Source: Rhizophagus clarus
Lineage: Eukaryota; Glomeromycota; Glomeromycetes; Glomerales; Glomeraceae
NCBI GenBank assembly: GCA_015698045.1
Contig: BLAL01000068.1
Span: 186,001 to 250,000, forward strand
Direction: 5' to 3'
Length of the DNA stretch: 64,000 nt
Shown here one piece after another: positions 35,705 through 47,300 of the stretch. The notes under the pieces are model-generated. The model made no database searches, was not told where the DNA came from, and worked only from the letters and a program-made list of their open reading frames with translations. Positions within the stretch are counted from its first letter, which is position 1; the number at the start of each line of letters is the position of its first letter. Made by a program: the position numbers and the translations under genes.

Positions 35705-37880
35705 GTTGCGAGTGAGATTGTGTTATTAGATACCCGTCTGTTGGTGTTCTAATTTTAAAAACGTGTTTACCTGCATTATGCATGATATTTAAAAATAGTC
35801 AAACTTTTTGGAAGAGGTATGTTTTATAGAGTATTTCGAAATGCAAAGGGGTCCAGAATATTAGTTAACTTGTATTTATAAATTATTGAAGTAATTAATA
35901 ACGAAGAGTTCCAAAAGGATCACTTGGTCAATGAGCAAATATACTACGCGAAGATTATCTGGGAAATTGTCTGAAGAGATTTAAACTTTAAAGGGGAATG
36001 AGTGATATACTATCCGAGTATGATTTGTAGCGTTCGCTTCTTTCTCTTTGCTGTTTTATTCTTTGTGTTTCAGATGAGGAATGAGTGTTATGTTCATTTT
36101 AAATAAAGACATTTTCTTTTATCTTCTTCGGAATCTGTTTCTTTTACATTTAAATGATTCTTGAATGCTTTTCCAAATTATAATAAGATGTCGATTTCTT
36201 TTTATATTATCTTTAACATTAGCTGATGCCTGATGAGATATACAAGTCCTCAATATAAATACACTTGCAATTGTATTATCGTTGCTTATATTAAAACCAC
36301 ATGATAAAGTATATAGAAGAACTTTTCTTAAAACCATTTCTTCTTTTTTTTTTTTAAAAAAAAAAAATCTCTTTCCTTAAAAATCTTATCAGTTTTTTCT
36401 TATTTACTTATTTTTTCTTATTTACTTATTTTTTCTTTAAGAAAGTACTAAGGACGAAATAAAAATATACATCTATATATATAATTATTTACTATTAAGT
36501 TTGACTTATTATTTAATTTAAACTTTTTTTCTTACTTTTTATTTTATTAATTTTCGTTTTTGTCTTACAGTTTCATTACTAACTTATTTTTCTTCTTAAA
36601 AGAAAAATTATTCCAAAAGAAAAAAAAATAAAAGTTATGATTAAAACTAAAATTCTTTTGCCTGTATTATATTTTTTCTACACGTAAAAAAAAGGTTAAA
36701 AAGGGAATTATTTTTTAAAAATAAAAAAGTGGTTTTTTTAATGAAAAGAAAACTTTTTAAGAAAATTTTTTTTTGTTTTTTCGAAAGAAATAATTTTTAA
36801 TGAAAGCAAAGAAGTGTTTCTTTTTTTTTTAAAAAAAAAAAAGAAAAGAGGAGGATTTTTAAATTATGAATGGAAAAAAAAATTTTTAATTTTAATAAAA
36901 AAGAAGTCCTTTTATTAAAAAGAAAGAAAAAGGTAACAGAAAAGATTTTTTATATAAGTACGATATTAAAGTTATTAATTACAAAAAAAAGATACCTTTA
37001 CGTGAAACTTTATTAAAACTGACCTGATTTATTTGATTTACTTTTTTTTTGCTTTTTATTTTAATTTGTTTGATCTTTAATAATGAATTAATAAATGCGG
37101 ATAGTATTTTAAAATTTACAATTTACAGTATTATGTTTATTAAGAAACAGAAATATCATTAATTTTGCTCTATTTGTTAAAATGCTCCGCACATAACGAA
37201 AATATCTTAAGTTTCAGGGCCAATATTATATAAATATTCATATTAAAATTTATTTTTACATGCAAATCAAGATCGATTTATATTAAAGAAACCTTTTTGC
37301 AGTATGTCATTGTCTATACTCTATAGTATCCCAAATTAGTACTCTCACTAAGTTTATTTTGATCACATGTTACAGCGAGTATTACGCAATTTTAGTATTA
37401 TTTATTCCACGTGGAGTTGAAAATAACAAGATTTTTCCCGAAGAAAAAAAACCATGGTAGGAGCGTGTTATTCATTAAATATTAAAATAACGTGATTAAA
37501 TAAAATTAGAGATTTCCGATTATCTATATGAGACTGGGGAATAAGTAAAAGAAGATTCCCGGTCATTTATAAACTCAGCTACTCACCTGCAATTTTATAA
37601 AATTAGTATAAAGAGTAACACTAAGTACGACAGGGGATTACAAATCAGATTTCCCGTAAAAATACCTGAAATAACTATAGACAGTGATATAACTGCATAA
37701 TAAGTTGTATAATTCTACTCGGTTCAGACATTAATCTGGTTGCATCCACGATCAACGGACTCTGATCTTAAATTGTATGTTGTGTACAAGATTAGATATA
37801 CGAACGTAAATTCGAAACCAAGAATATCGTGGCTTTTCATTAATTATATACATATTTAATAATTTAAGTTACATCTGTAA
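35705..37880. other. Gene-free AT-rich stretch
   Basis: Only short frames without coding character. T-run/A-run junctions at about 36344-36367 and 36821-36842. Confidence 0.45.
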
Positions 37881-37883
37881 TTA

Positions 37884-38090
37884 ATTTTTTTTTTTTTTTT
37901 TTTTGCCGCGAGATGATAGCCGCATTCCTGATTTCGACCAGTTGATCGTCAAATCAGGAACGTAATGTTTCAAAAAAAAAAAAAAAAAAAAGTTTACGGG
38001 AAAAATCGATAAAAAATATTTGTCCGGATATACTGTATCTGGTTGCACATGGTAACTAAGCCCAACCGCTGTGTTTCCAAAAAAAAAAAA
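37884..38090. repeat. Retroposon-like block between poly-T and poly-A runs
   Basis: Two unusually GC-balanced pieces sit between homopolymers: a T-run, then about 68 bases, an A-run of about 20, then about 88 bases and a second A-run. The first piece contains a perfect 10-bp inverted repeat (ttcctgattt 37925-37934, aaatcaggaa 37951-37960) with a 16-base loop. Composition and A-tails suggest inserted short retroposed sequence; the family is not recognised. Confidence 0.35.
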
Positions 38091-38265
38091 ATATATATTG
38101 TTTTGAAACGTTAAAGTGAGAAATAATATAAGATAATCTGACATATTAATTCATGAAGTTTTCTTATTGGTATGTTGGATTATGAAGGATATTCTGTGGC
38201 GTAATTTTACGTTAAAATAAATACAAGTAGTATTTCCATTAATTCTTTTTTCTCAATTTAAAATC

Positions 38266-39633
38266 ATGAAAGTAAGAAATAAAACTCTTCATCATCTAGG
38301 TTTTTTATTCCTAATCTTCATAATTTCTACTTATTGTTCATTAATTCCTAATGATCGAGTTATTACCAATGATCCCGAAGACTTTGATTTATTGGAAGGA
38401 ATTACATATAACATTGTACATTCTATGTCAGAAAAGAACCTAGGTAGTATTGGTGAAAAAGTCCAAGTCGGTACTCCTAATGAAACTGACCTTTATCAAC
38501 ATTGGTCATTAAGAAAGGTTGGAGATAATATCTATAATATTGTAAATGTTGGATTAGGTAGAAATTTAGACAACAATGGTAAAGGAGTATATGTCAGTAG
38601 TCCCGAACATGATTCCATTCTTAATCCATATCAACACTGGACATTCACAAAAATTAAAAATTATACATATAATATTGCTAATGTGAGAACTGAATCTCGG
38701 AGTTTAGATAGTATAGACAGTGATGGTGCGCTAGTTTATATCAAAATTTCTGATAAGAATAATCGTTATCAACAATGGATATTCGAGCCTATTAATTACA
38801 AATTAATTACAAAATTAATAGATGTTGATTTAAATTCTGAAAAAGAAGATATTAAAAAAAATCAAATTAACCTTTTAAGTACTAACGATACATTTGAGAA
38901 TCCATCAAATGTGACTTTAGAACGGGTCTTTGAAAAAAAAGAAACAAGACAAAATTCTTATACTTTGGAAATTAGAAAATCTGACTCATTCAAACTTGAT
39001 GCATATATTGAAATGTTTTTTGAAATTGGTACATATATTTTTGATGAATTACCTGTAAAAGCGGGTATTAAGGGAGGAATTAAAGGTGAATTTATAGCAA
39101 CAAATGAAGAGAGTTATAAAGGAACTGTGAAAGATGAGGTTTTGTACCGTATTCAACAACACGTTAGCGTGAATCCCTACACTTCAGTAGAAGTTATTGC
39201 TAACACAGATAAGTATGATATTATAGTACCTTTTAAGGGAAAAATTCGAATCTCTTGTAAAGCTGATAGACTAGGTAGGAGCGGAAAAGTCATTAAAATG
39301 ACTGATGTTGACGCTAATGCAATTAAATATTATGTTCAAAGAGAGAATGCTGGAATTACAATCATGAAAGAAAATTTCTTTTATATCGTTACAAATGGCA
39401 CTCTGAAAGTAAGTGGTTATGGATATAATTCGCTTACTCAAGTAAAAACATTGGGATCTCGTCCGCAGGACACATCATCTCCAAAGATGTCGGATTTCTC
39501 GCCGACGGTTTCTGAGCCCTCTCCGAAGAATACTGAGCTCTCTTCAAAGGTTTCAGAATCCTCTCCGAAGAATCTGGTCATATTTTATCACATAATCCTC
39601 ATATTATTGCGAATAATTATTTTACAAGTTTAG
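38266..39633 (+). CDS. Secreted beta-trefoil lectin with aerolysin-like pore-forming domain
   Basis: A single exon of 455 codons. A signal peptide covers about residues 1-25. Residues about 45-175 form three similar blocks ending in Q-x-W motifs (QHW 78-80, QHW 123-125, QQW 169-171), the mark of a ricin-B-type beta-trefoil. Residues about 195-400 alternate Ser/Thr/Lys and hydrophobics in long strands with a glycine-rich central hairpin region (VKAGIKGGIKGEF), as in the aerolysin/ETX-MTX2 fold. Then comes a Ser/Pro repeat (SPK.SE, about 410-437) and a hydrophobic C-terminus suggesting membrane or GPI attachment. By family analogy it would bind a glycan and oligomerise in a membrane. The trefoil is well supported, the pore-forming domain less so. 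Several N-x-S/T sites are present. Confidence 0.75.
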   Translation: MKVRNKTLHHLGFLFLIFIISTYCSLIPNDRVITNDPEDFDLLEGITYNIVHSMSEKNLGSIGEKVQVGTPNETDLYQHWSLRKVGDNIYNIVNVGLGRNLDNNGKGVYVSSPEHDSILNPYQHWTFTKIKNYTYNIANVRTESRSLDSIDSDGALVYIKISDKNNRYQQWIFEPINYKLITKLIDVDLNSEKEDIKKNQINLLSTNDTFENPSNVTLERVFEKKETRQNSYTLEIRKSDSFKLDAYIEMFFEIGTYIFDELPVKAGIKGGIKGEFIATNEESYKGTVKDEVLYRIQQHVSVNPYTSVEVIANTDKYDIIVPFKGKIRISCKADRLGRSGKVIKMTDVDANAIKYYVQRENAGITIMKENFFYIVTNGTLKVSGYGYNSLTQVKTLGSRPQDTSSPKMSDFSPTVSEPSPKNTELSSKVSESSPKNLVIFYHIILILLRIIILQV

Positions 39634-40826
39634 CAGCAATTTTGACTAAATATTGTTACGTGAGAGAACGCAAATATATTTCTAAAATAATTGTTAATTT
39701 TCATGTGAATGAATCTATAGTATTCGAAATAAATTATTAAATTTGGAAAATAAAATTAAAAATTTAAAAATGAAGCAGGAATGAGTTAACGTTAAAGTGA
39801 AATATTGGGAATATGACACGAGTCAGTTTAGTCACGTGTTTATAGTTTCATTATATCACATGATCAATAAATTTCTTGGCCCTTCGCTTTCTAATAAATA
39901 ATTGATTTATTCAGGAAAGAATTTTTAATTTATATTCAAGATCGATAAAAATAATACACATAATTCTTATACTGTAACTTCAATTATTAAATTAATATGT
40001 TCTTTTTTTTATTTTACGAGCAATTCTTTTTTTTATAATTTCCCAGTTATCAAATATAATATCAATTGAATTTATTTATACTATTATTAAAACTGTAATG
40101 TTAGTATATATTTGAATGAATTAATAAGCTTTAATATGATCCAGTATGAATAAACATATAACATCTTGCAATATTCTACAAATTAAATGATAATATCCAT
40201 TTCTATTTTTGTGAGCAGTAAGAAAGAAATTCTACAAATTAGAAATAAAATTAATTTTTCTCCATTAATTTAGGTAAATTTAGATAAATTTTTTTGTAAA
40301 TCGGCTGGTTTGAATTTCACACCTGACAATTCCAATGAAAGGTATTCAAATACTTTCTGAAATACAATCATAAAAAATTAACATTAAAAAGTCCAAAAAC
40401 GACAAGAAGAAAGTGGTTAAAGAAGAAATTTTCGCGTAGAAAGTGAAATCATCGAAAAGGTCCGACTCCAGATTTCGTTGTAGATGCTGTATCCAAATAC
40501 AGAAAAAATTTGTTAAAAATTAACGTGACAGTAAATTTATCTGGAACGGAAAATAATGGCAAGTTATAAATGTTCACTTTTTATTAATTGTAAATTTAAT
40601 ATGTGTATAATCAAGTTTTAATAAATGTATACTAATTATTATATTATTATAATATAATTACTTAATACACATTACAAATAAAGAATTTAAGCTTAAATAT
40701 AACATTAAATTTCATTTAAATCCTTTAAGCATGCAGACAATACATAAAAAATTTGTTTTTTCATCCAACTTAATAATTCATTCCTTTAGCATATTCAAAG
40801 CCACCTCTTTCAATTTAAAACTATGA
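39634..40826. other. Mostly non-coding, with a possible gene relic
   Basis: At about 40457-40569 (+) a short frame reads GPTPDFVVDAVSKYRKNLLK and ends in TAA. Just upstream (40393-40440) a different frame reads KKSKNDKKKVVKEE. Both look coding but are out of phase and separated by stops, as in a decayed gene. Family unknown. Confidence 0.3.
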
Positions 40827-41306
40827 TTAAACTTTATTATCTACACAACGTTCACATACTTCACAACATACATAGCAAAATCCTCCACAAATAATAAAAG
40901 TAACCAATGCAGCAGGAATTGACATCAAAAGCAATGAAAACATTATGTTTTGGTTTCCAAGAACCGTTTCGTAAAGATTAGGATCAATTATTTGACAGTT
41001 TCCACTTTCTTGTTGTATTGTGTTATAACCCATAGCATAATATAATATAAACATTATAAAGTTTACAGTATTTCCTGAAACGAGACCAATGACCCCAGTA
41101 ATAAGAGCAAAGATGGTAATATTGTGAAGAAAATTTCCTCCTGTACAATGTTCCCAATTTCCAGCATTATCAATAAGTATCATTGAACTAACAATCACGT
41201 CATATATAATAAGCACGTAAGTTACAATTTCAAACACCAATGTTATGCACCAAACGGTACTAACTGCACATCCTCCACAGAGTTCACTTTTATTCATGTT
41301 GTACAA
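40827..41306 (-). CDS. Small tetraspan-like membrane protein
   Basis: Single exon, 159 codons (a second Met at residue 4 may be the real start). About four hydrophobic helices are visible: residues ~14-38, ~62-82, ~82-95 (short, perhaps continuous with the former) and ~120-143. Cysteine-rich ends (CGGC near 10; CGGFCYVCCEVCERC at 140-154) could carry palmitate or bind metal. The loop between helices holds two Cys (HCTGG, GNCQI) that could pair outside the cell. No enzymatic motif. The layout resembles fungal four-helix membrane organisers, but I cannot name the family. Confidence 0.7.
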   Translation of the reverse strand: MYNMNKSELCGGCAVSTVWCITLVFEIVTYVLIIYDVIVSSMILIDNAGNWEHCTGGNFLHNITIFALITGVIGLVSGNTVNFIMFILYYAMGYNTIQQESGNCQIIDPNLYETVLGNQNIMFSLLLMSIPAALVTFIICGGFCYVCCEVCERCVDNKV

Positions 41307-44300
41307 TTGATTGTTTGTTTTAACTGTTAAATACTTGTTAACTTTTAAGAAATTTTTAAGGAATTCTTTTTTTTAAAAAAAAAAGAAATAAAAAAGTCGA
41401 CGTTAAATATTCTTAAAATTATCGTATAATCATTATGACAACAATAATAAACTAATCGTGACTATAAAATCATATTCTTTAGATCTAATAATTACTAATA
41501 AATTGTAGAATTTGCAAAATAAACTTATCAAATGATTTAACACATGAAGAATATTGACTAAACCTGCATCTGACGGTCAAAGTTAATCATATTCGATGAT
41601 AGTTTTTGACTAAAGTGAGTCAAATAAAGAAAAAATAAATAATAGAGCCCTAGTGAGCCAACCATACGAAAAAAAGTCGCTCTTATTACTGTGTTAAACA
41701 AATAATTTTAAACAAATAATATGTTATTTTTCTAACTGATCTATTGGTCAAAGCTATAATAAAAGGAAAATATTGGCAAATCTTTGCCTTTGTTTTGTCT
41801 TTCACATTCTTCTTTCTACGTTCTTGTTCTTTTTTTCCTATCTGTTCGTATATCATCGTTGATGGTAGCGTTGATGATGTTAGTGTTTCGTAAACTTGTC
41901 TTTGGATTCAGAGATCACTGCATATCCTTATTTCCTTCGACTGCGTTATTGTAATGATCGTTACGATCTAACGTTTTTTTATTTCCGTCTTTTTCTTAGT
42001 TTACTTCTTTTAATCTTTCTTTTGAAATACGTTTGCATTAGATTGATATCAACATTCAATGTAAAAGACGCTGCTGAAACATTCCAATTTGTTTGGGTTT
42101 TCTGTAGAATCGTTCATTTTGTTAATTTAAATTTAATATCATCGCCATTTTTGCAAAAAAAAAAAAAAAAAAATTCAAAATCATTTGCAATTCAAATTGC
42201 CATAGAATTATGATATAAAACAGTTTGATCGGCAAACTTGGATAATCATCTTTTGAAATTTGATTTTCCATCATATTACATTCGGGTAGTACAAGTATCA
42301 GTAAAAATCGCCGGTTGTTTCATACACTTTTATAGTTTTGCCTATTAGCCATATTTGATTTACTCCACGTTCGAAATTTCAATATTTTCTTTATACATTT
42401 TGACACAATTATTGTAAGTATTGTCCGTGCAATAATCGAAACGGAAAAGATTGTTTGTAACATAAAATCCTTGTTGACCGTTCAAAGACTTAAGCGTGAC
42501 AAAGAATATTTGAAAAACATTTTAGAGAACATAATTTGTAAAATTCAAATTTCTATAAATAAAATTATTTTTAAAGCTAAAAATAATGATGCTAAACTAG
42601 AATTTTAAATTATTTTTATAAAGGATCATAAATTAAGCAAAATTTAAAACATTAAAAAGTTATGATAATTATGTAAAAAAAATTATTGTAATAAATAATA
42701 TATGTTAGTGTTTGAACTTTAAATGGAGCTTAAAGTATAGAGTAAAATAGAGATGGACGATACATTTTTGGTGGAGATTTCGTCCCCACAATATCAATAG
42801 TCATCGGAAGTTTCGTCACTTCATTAATATATTGAGATATTATTATACTATTGTAAAAACCAGTTAGTGTATTTTATACACAAACCACATCAACACCTAT
42901 TAATTATTAATAAAAGTGTTTTCATGTCATCCTCGTCTTAAAAAAAAAAAAATATCACTTAGAACGTTCACCTATTTCGCTTTTGCCATCTTCATTAAAA
43001 GAGGTTTGAAATCTTTAATGTTACCAGCTAAGTTCGTAATATTTCTGAAGTCTGGTCTTTTACTAAAAAAAAAACAATGAAACGTTATAACGTCTCTTTA
43101 TGTCAAATAAGCAAAAAAAAAAAAAATTAAATTAAAAGTTGATCTAAAGGGAAATGAAATGTTTTAAAGTCCAGGATGTATAAGAAACTCTAGAAAGCAA
43201 AAAAAAAGCGTTAATTGACCAATCATAATTTAGGGGTCACGATATTTAGAAACTTGTATTGCATCACCGCAGATCTATATACAGTTATGTACAGTAAGTA
43301 CTTTATGTAAACACAGTCAAGGAGAATAAAGTACTTTAAGAATAAAATTTTATGACATAAATCCACATAATCCGCCTCTGCGTACACTGATTGAACGAGT
43401 AGAATAAATAGATTCCAACTAGACAACTTTGGAGTGAGAACTTATATACTTCCAGTTTTCCGAGTACTCGAAATTATTAAATGTTCCAACTCGTAACACG
43501 TTTGAGAATGTTTTTGCTACATGCTTCATATTCTTTTTATTTCATGTTTTTCAACTTGAAACACATTTCTTTTGTTTTAAATTTGCCGATCATGTAGCAA
43601 TTCACGTATAAAATTTCACAAGGCTATTTCCGAATGACACAAAGGGTTTTTTCTCTATCACTTATATATATAAAAACTTCAAATAATTTAACTATTTTAC
43701 TCAAATAGACAAAAGGACCGAAATTTACAAGGAGAATTTTTATTATGTATTGTATATGTATGTATTTCTATCATGTTTGTTTATCTTACTAAGCAATAAA
43801 AAATAATAGACATTTAATTTCAAAAAAAAAACATTATGAAAAAAGACTATTAATTTCTTTAGTTTTGAAACAAGTGTTTCAAATACCAAGTTTCAGTGAT
43901 TGTTTCGTGGCGCAGTGTCGCTCCTACCAAAAATAGTTTGTCTTTTTTTCATGCCTTACTTTTACCACCATTCTGGGTATACAAAATGATCTACTTACCA
44001 TACATAAGCTATATTTGGGAACAATTAAACGAAATGTTAAGTTACAACAAACATTAATTAAATAATAACATAAAGAATAAACAGTACATCTATATATTTC
44101 CTTTTTTTCGAAAATAACACGTTAACGTCAGCACATAAACTAAAAAAAAATTTTTTTTTTGAAAAAATTATTTAAAGGACCGTCATTTTCTCTGTGGCAG
44201 GGAAAAAAAAAATTTTATTGTTATTTTTAAAATTAACCACAGTAACAATATTATATTATTACCTACAATAACAATATTAATTTTCCATAATTATATAGCT

Positions 44301-44317
44301 AAAATATTTATTCCATT
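41307..44317. other. Gene-free stretch upstream of the helicase gene
   Basis: Only T-rich chance frames (for example 41896-42213). T-run/A-run junction at 41367-41384 and the opposite A-run/T-run order at 44142-44160. No RNA gene seen. Confidence 0.45.
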
Positions 44318-47300
44318 ATGTTTAAAAGGTCTGGTACCAATAATAGCAATAATGGTTACAGTGGAATAACTCAAATGCTTGCTAATAGTGATAATAACAG
44401 TGAAAATGATGAAATTATCACTGGAGATACTGAAAAATATATGCCACCATATCGTAGAGAAGGTTATTGCTCTCCGCCACGAAATAGTAATTTTTCACCT
44501 ATACAAAGGAATCACTTTCCATCTGGACAAAGGAATTATTCTCCACCTAGACAAAGAAATTATAATTCACCGAAGCAAAGGAACTATTCCCTACCAAGAC
44601 AACATTACTCGCATAAACAAAGGGATTACTCGCCGCATAGGAAAAGAAATTATTCGCCACCTAGACAAAGCAATTATTTGCAATCTAAACAACGAAATTA
44701 TTCTCCACCATCTCCTAGACAAAAAAATTATACCCCACTTAATATTTCAAAACAGCTCAGCTCTTCTGAATTAACGTATAAAGGTAGCGACAGAATAGTC
44801 TTTATTACTAATGGAGAAGAGATTAAAGATTCTTGGGAAAAAATATTGAGGAAAAAATCTCTTTTGAATCAACATGACGTTAGAATTTTCGTTAGTTCAG
44901 CCTTATTAACGGCGGATTCTCAAATAGGTTATGAAGTAGTGGAATTAGTAAAAGGATTGGGTAGTCCTGAAGGTATTAAGAAATTAAGAGAAATTATAAA
45001 CTTTCCTTCGATGTCATGTGATGCGGGACTTGATAATCGGGTATTGTCTTTCCAATATGTCGTGTTACCTTTATTGGGATTATTAACCAGAACTGCCATT
45101 ACTGAATGCACGTTGGAAAATTATGTTCATGCCATTTTTATGGTTGTCTATACAAATCTTGTAAGTACAATAAATGAACTAAATAACATAATTGAAGAAA
45201 CAGTTACTAATCGACTGATTCATAAATATATAGGATTCTTTTCTCTATAATGATGTGATGAAAATGTTGGAGACGTTGGTGGACCGTAATTCGCTTGTAG
45301 ATCATTTTGTTAGCGATGATGATTTATTGTTGGAATTTCCATATTCTTTTATTCCAACTTCGTAAGTAGCTAATACATATCATATGAATAACCTGGTAAA
45401 ATACATTTAACTAAAATTTCTTTAATTTGTAATTAGTTTAGGAGTATTTTTCCTAGTAATTGTGCGTCTTGTTACAGAATTGTTAATTCGTATTAAAGAA
45501 ACAACTATCAATGAGACAATGTGTAACATTACTCGAGATTTACAACGGTTAAAGACTGCGTATCAGCGATCAATTGAGCAACAACCACCATCACCTACCT
45601 CAACAGATCCACTAATTAATAATTTGGAAACTAGAAAATTTTTTTTCGATGTACTAGAAAAAGAAATGAAAGTTGTGAATAATATGTTATATAATAGACC
45701 AACCATTGAAAAAACTCCTAAACAATTGAACTCGAAATCCATAGCTAATGTATTTTATGATCCACCTGGTGAATTATCAAAGAATGGTAGAAGGCATGAT
45801 AATGATTTTGAAAATATTTCAGAAATATCAATTATTCCTACAAAAGAAGAAGTGTTGTGTGATCGTCAACCTTTCTTACCTTCTTCACTTCCTAATACGC
45901 CACACTTTTTACCTGATGGTATGGCAAGATTACTTGATACACAATTTCGACTTTTAAGAGAAGACATGTTAAGTGTAGTCCGTAGTGGAATAACAAATTT
46001 TATATCTGCATTATTAAATGATTGGTCATCATTATCATCTAAAAATAATAGAGAATTAAAAAACATACAAGAAAAAGGAGGCAAATTTAGATATGATAAA
46101 AGTAATGATTTACAAGTATATACTGGTATACAATTTGTTGATATTGTTTGTGATAAAAGAAAAGGGTTTTCTTGTACTATAAAATTTACTCCTCCAAATA
46201 TTCGTAGTGCAAGAAATTTAGAAGATAGAATAGAACATTGGAAAAAATGTAAAAAATTACAAGTTGGTAACCTAGTTTCTCTATTATTACCGAACAGAAA
46301 TATTATACAAGCACAATCAAATAATTTCGGTACAAATGATTCTAGTTTTTATTCAATTTATTTTGGTGTTGTCGTACAAAGAGATGAAAGAAATTTGGCA
46401 GGATATGATCGTGCTACGATTGGTATTAATTTTATTGATTCATCAATTTACCCTATCGCCTTGGATGAAATTTTAAATTATGATAAAATAACTAAAAAGT
46501 CTTTAGAAAAAAGGTTTATGTTGGAATCAACTGGAGTTCCTTTAGAAACTTATTACCATACTCTTAAAACTCTTCAAAGTACAAATCCTTTTATTCTCCC
46601 TTTCGAAAAATATTTGGCTCCTAATCTTGATAATTTGAGAAATAATAATAATGACATTGTGGTCGATAATCCTTTATATACTAGAGCACCAGGTTTTCAA
46701 TTTGACCTGTCAGTTTTATGTAAAAACGAAGAACAAGATATGAAATTAAATGTTGCCGATTCATCCACTCACGATGAAGTAGCAAAGAATATTACTAAAT
46801 ATAGTAGGTTAGATGAAACTCAAGGTAATTGTTTATAATATTCTTAAAAATAGTTTAATGACCTTTCTAAGATAACTACAATAACTTTATTTTCAACTTT
46901 CGATTGTAGCTAAAGCGTTGATATTTGCTTTAACACGCGAGATCACATTGATCCAAGGTAAGAATTTTTTTCTTTAAGTCTAAATGATAAAAAAAAAAAA
47001 AAAAAAGGAAGGAAATAGTAACCGGTAAATTTGAAATAATTAAACGTTTTTCGTATATAATAGGACCACCCGGTACTGGTAAAACTGTTGTCGGTGTTGA
47101 AATAATGAAAGTATTATTAGCCAAAGAAAATCGTAAAACAAAAATTGGTCCTATTCTTACAATTTGTTTTACTAATCATGCTCTTGATCAATTTTTGGAG
47201 GTATTTATTATAAAATTTTTGGTTATATGTTCATTTTTTTTTAAAATTTTTGATAATATTCATAATCGTTTTCCTCATATTTTTTTTTTTTTTTTTTTTT

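Noticed and set aside
36119..36337. 72-codon minus-strand frame
   Set aside because: No motif, no hydrophobic or charged pattern, and non-coding flanks; chance is the better explanation.
41896..42213. 105-codon plus-strand frame upstream of the helicase gene
   Set aside because: T-rich composition and a poly-A run encode most of it; no domain and no ATG in good context.
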